Shown here one piece after another: positions 28,368-29,466 of a stretch of DNA of 29,466 nucleotides. The position numbers and the translations under genes are program-made. Under the pieces are notes generated by a model. That model searched no databases. It was not told the origin of the DNA and was given only the letters and a program-made list of their open reading frames with translations. Source of the DNA: a virus; the IMG/VR virus record IMGVR_UViG_3300032304_001182, positions 1 through 29,466 of that record; one strand, 5' to 3'. How positions within the stretch are numbered: position 1 is the first letter of the stretch; each line of letters begins with the position of its first letter.

Positions 28368-28729
28368 CCACCCACACAACCTTAGAGGAACGGTTTGACG
28401 AGAAACGACCATTTGGAATTGCACAGCACGTATGGGACGAAGCAAAAGAACTGGCCCGCCAAGAAATCCTCCTAGACCGAGCAACAAGGGATAGGGAGTT
28501 GAAAGCTAGTCTTATTGCGGATTTGTACGAGGTTAGAGCATCATTCACTCGCCCAGGTAGGTTCGGTGAGCCACAGCCGATAGACGAACTACACAAGTAC
28601 AACTTCTACAATGCGTTGATTGCTAACCTAAGTGATAAGTACGAAGTAGATTACGAAGATGTGAGCGAGGAAATAAAGAAGCGTTCGCGCGAAAAAGACA
28701 TCAAGGCCCTATTAGCAGAATCTAAGTAA
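28364..28729 (+). CDS. Hypothetical charged helical protein (121 aa)
   Basis: MTTHTTLEERFDEKRPFGIA, then QHVWDEAKELARQEILLDRA and RELKASLIADLYEVRAS, all strongly helical with mixed charge. The centre (FTRPGRFGEPQPIDELHKYN) is a turn-rich part. It is coupled (ATGA) to the membrane gene before it and followed 6 nt later by the hexapeptide-repeat gene. No family recognised. Confidence 0.65.
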   Translation: MTTHTTLEERFDEKRPFGIAQHVWDEAKELARQEILLDRATRDRELKASLIADLYEVRASFTRPGRFGEPQPIDELHKYNFYNALIANLSDKYEVDYEDVSEEIKKRSREKDIKALLAESK

Positions 28730-28735
28730 AACACT

Positions 28736-29422
28736 ATGACTAACGACAAATACAAGCTCATTAAAAGTGATAAGAAATCCTGGGACGGTCAAGAACTATT
28801 CCAGGTAGTAGCTCTCAAAGATTTCGGTTCAGTTTCTAAGGGAGACAAGGGAGGATACATTCAAGCAGAAGCAAACCTCAGTGTGTCTGGCAATGCCTGG
28901 GTGTATGGCAATGCCAGGGTGTACGGCAATGCCTGGGTGTACGGCGATGCCAGGGTGTACGGCGATGCCTGGGTGTACGGCGATGCCAGGGTGTACGGCG
29001 ATGCCTGTGTGTCTGGCGATGCCAGGGTGTACGGCAATGCCTGTGTGTATGGCGATGCCTGTGTGTCTGGCGATGCCAGGGTGTACGGCGATGCCTGGGT
29101 GTCTGGCGATGCCTGGGTGTACGGCAATGCCAGGGTGTACGGCAATGCCAGTGTGTCTGGCGATGCCTGGGTGTACGGCAATGCCAGGGTGTACGGCAAT
29201 GCCAGTGTGTATGGCAAACTAAAACTAGAGGCAGGATTCTTCTTTGGAGTTAAGTGGAGTGGAGAAAAGATACAGGAGATTGAGATAGAAAATGGAAACT
29301 ACCTTATCTACAAAGGTGATGCGAAGTTTGGCACAGACGAGCCTGAAATAGATGATGCAACCGCACAAGCAATGAAACTGCTCCAGGAAAATGGGTACAA
29401 AATTGTAAAAGACTCTAAGTAA
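28736..29422 (+). CDS. Hexapeptide-repeat beta-helix protein (228 aa)
   Basis: The N-terminal 47 residues (YKLIKSDKKSWDGQELFQVV, then ALKDFGSVSKGDKGGYIQAE) match a module found in phage and bacterial repeat proteins. Residues 54-161 are 18 copies of A-(W/R/C/S)-V-(Y/S)-G-(N/D), preceded by a related LSVSGN. Val at i and Ala at i+4 fit a left-handed parallel beta-helix. The C-terminal part (KLEAGFFFGVKWSGEKIQEI and EIDDATAQAMKLLQENGYKI) is alpha/beta. It could be a structural stalk or a catalytically dead LpxA-like fold; no active-site residues are recognised. Confidence 0.8.
   Translation: MTNDKYKLIKSDKKSWDGQELFQVVALKDFGSVSKGDKGGYIQAEANLSVSGNAWVYGNARVYGNAWVYGDARVYGDAWVYGDARVYGDACVSGDARVYGNACVYGDACVSGDARVYGDAWVSGDAWVYGNARVYGNASVSGDAWVYGNARVYGNASVYGKLKLEAGFFFGVKWSGEKIQEIEIENGNYLIYKGDAKFGTDEPEIDDATAQAMKLLQENGYKIVKDSK
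28895..29218 (+). repeat. Array of 18 tandem 18-bp repeats
   Basis: Each unit is GCC-(TGG/AGG/TGT/AGT)-GTG-(TAC/TAT/TCT)-GGC-(AAT/GAT), the final unit ending AAA. Nearly all variation is at three positions; the rest is invariant at the DNA level, including third codon positions. This is typical of recent expansion by slippage or unequal recombination. Confidence 0.92.
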
Positions 29423-29428
29423 GTAGGT

Positions 29429-29466
29429 ATGGAACTCACGAAGCCACGACAGGACTACGGGAAAGG
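29429..29466 (+). CDS. Start of a further gene (cut by window edge)
   Basis: An ATG 6 nt after the hexapeptide gene opens a frame MELTKPRQDYGK that runs to the edge. The first residues are polar and basic. Too little is present for any functional statement; spacing suggests the same operon. Confidence 0.5.
   Translation, partial: MELTKPRQDYGK

Noticed and set aside
28861-29222. Repetitive frames of 118 aa (minus) and 113 aa (plus) over the hexapeptide gene
   Set aside because: Both are forced by the 18-bp DNA repeat, which keeps all frames open; only the 228-aa frame has non-repetitive flanking domains.

Overview
The window is an interior piece of a tailed double-stranded DNA phage (Caudoviricetes), seen as a lytic phage, a prophage or a metagenomic contig. 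The evidence is a head and packaging module (small and large terminase, portal, scaffold, HK97-like capsid), a tail and fibre module, and a phage-type replication and recombination module. No host housekeeping gene, integrase, DNA polymerase, tRNA or lysin is visible. The host cannot be named. Few start codons have a Shine-Dalgarno sequence, especially on the plus strand, which points to a host that does not depend strongly on it.

Layout. Positions 1-17,589 are one long minus-strand arm, read from right to left: a 54-aa ORF, a small-terminase candidate, two small proteins (one Cys-rich), GroES, a 67-aa protein, GroEL, large terminase, a 68-aa protein, a promoter with a leader hairpin, portal, scaffold, major capsid protein, four or five head/neck/structural proteins, a pair of proteins sharing an N-terminal motif (one an 889-aa fibre), a 250-aa protein with a C-terminal repeat, a holin-like membrane protein, and two tail proteins, the last cut by the window edge. 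A divergent promoter region lies at about 17,590-17,735. Positions 17,736-20,719 are a plus-strand early operon of small unknown and zinc-ribbon-like proteins. Positions 20,720-20,923 hold a perfect intrinsic terminator, a GC-rich hairpin, T-rich repeats and a consensus DnaA box, and are an origin candidate. Positions 20,924-26,280 are the replication and recombination operon: TOPRIM/zinc-finger primase, AAA+ helicase, RecB/Cas4-like nuclease, a putative ssDNA-binding protein, an SF2 helicase, a resolvase-like nuclease and a zinc-finger protein. A short minus-strand operon (27,132-26,146) encodes a membrane microprotein, a conserved phage protein and a DnaQ-like exonuclease, and runs convergently into the replication operon. 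Positions 27,133-27,929 have no convincing gene but contain two related, apparently structured RNA-like elements, one ending in an intrinsic terminator. Positions 27,930-29,466 return to plus-strand genes: small zinc-ribbon and membrane proteins and a hexapeptide-repeat protein.

How it works together. The plus-strand genes would copy and process the phage DNA. The minus-strand genes would make and fill the capsid. A phage-owned GroES/GroEL pair sits between the two terminase genes and probably assists folding of capsid or other structural proteins. The points most worth follow-up are this chaperonin pair, with Asn in place of the catalytic Asp equivalent to E. coli D398 and altered GroES-docking residues, the primase with its zinc finger at the wrong end, and the duplicated structured RNA element at 27.16-27.50 kb.
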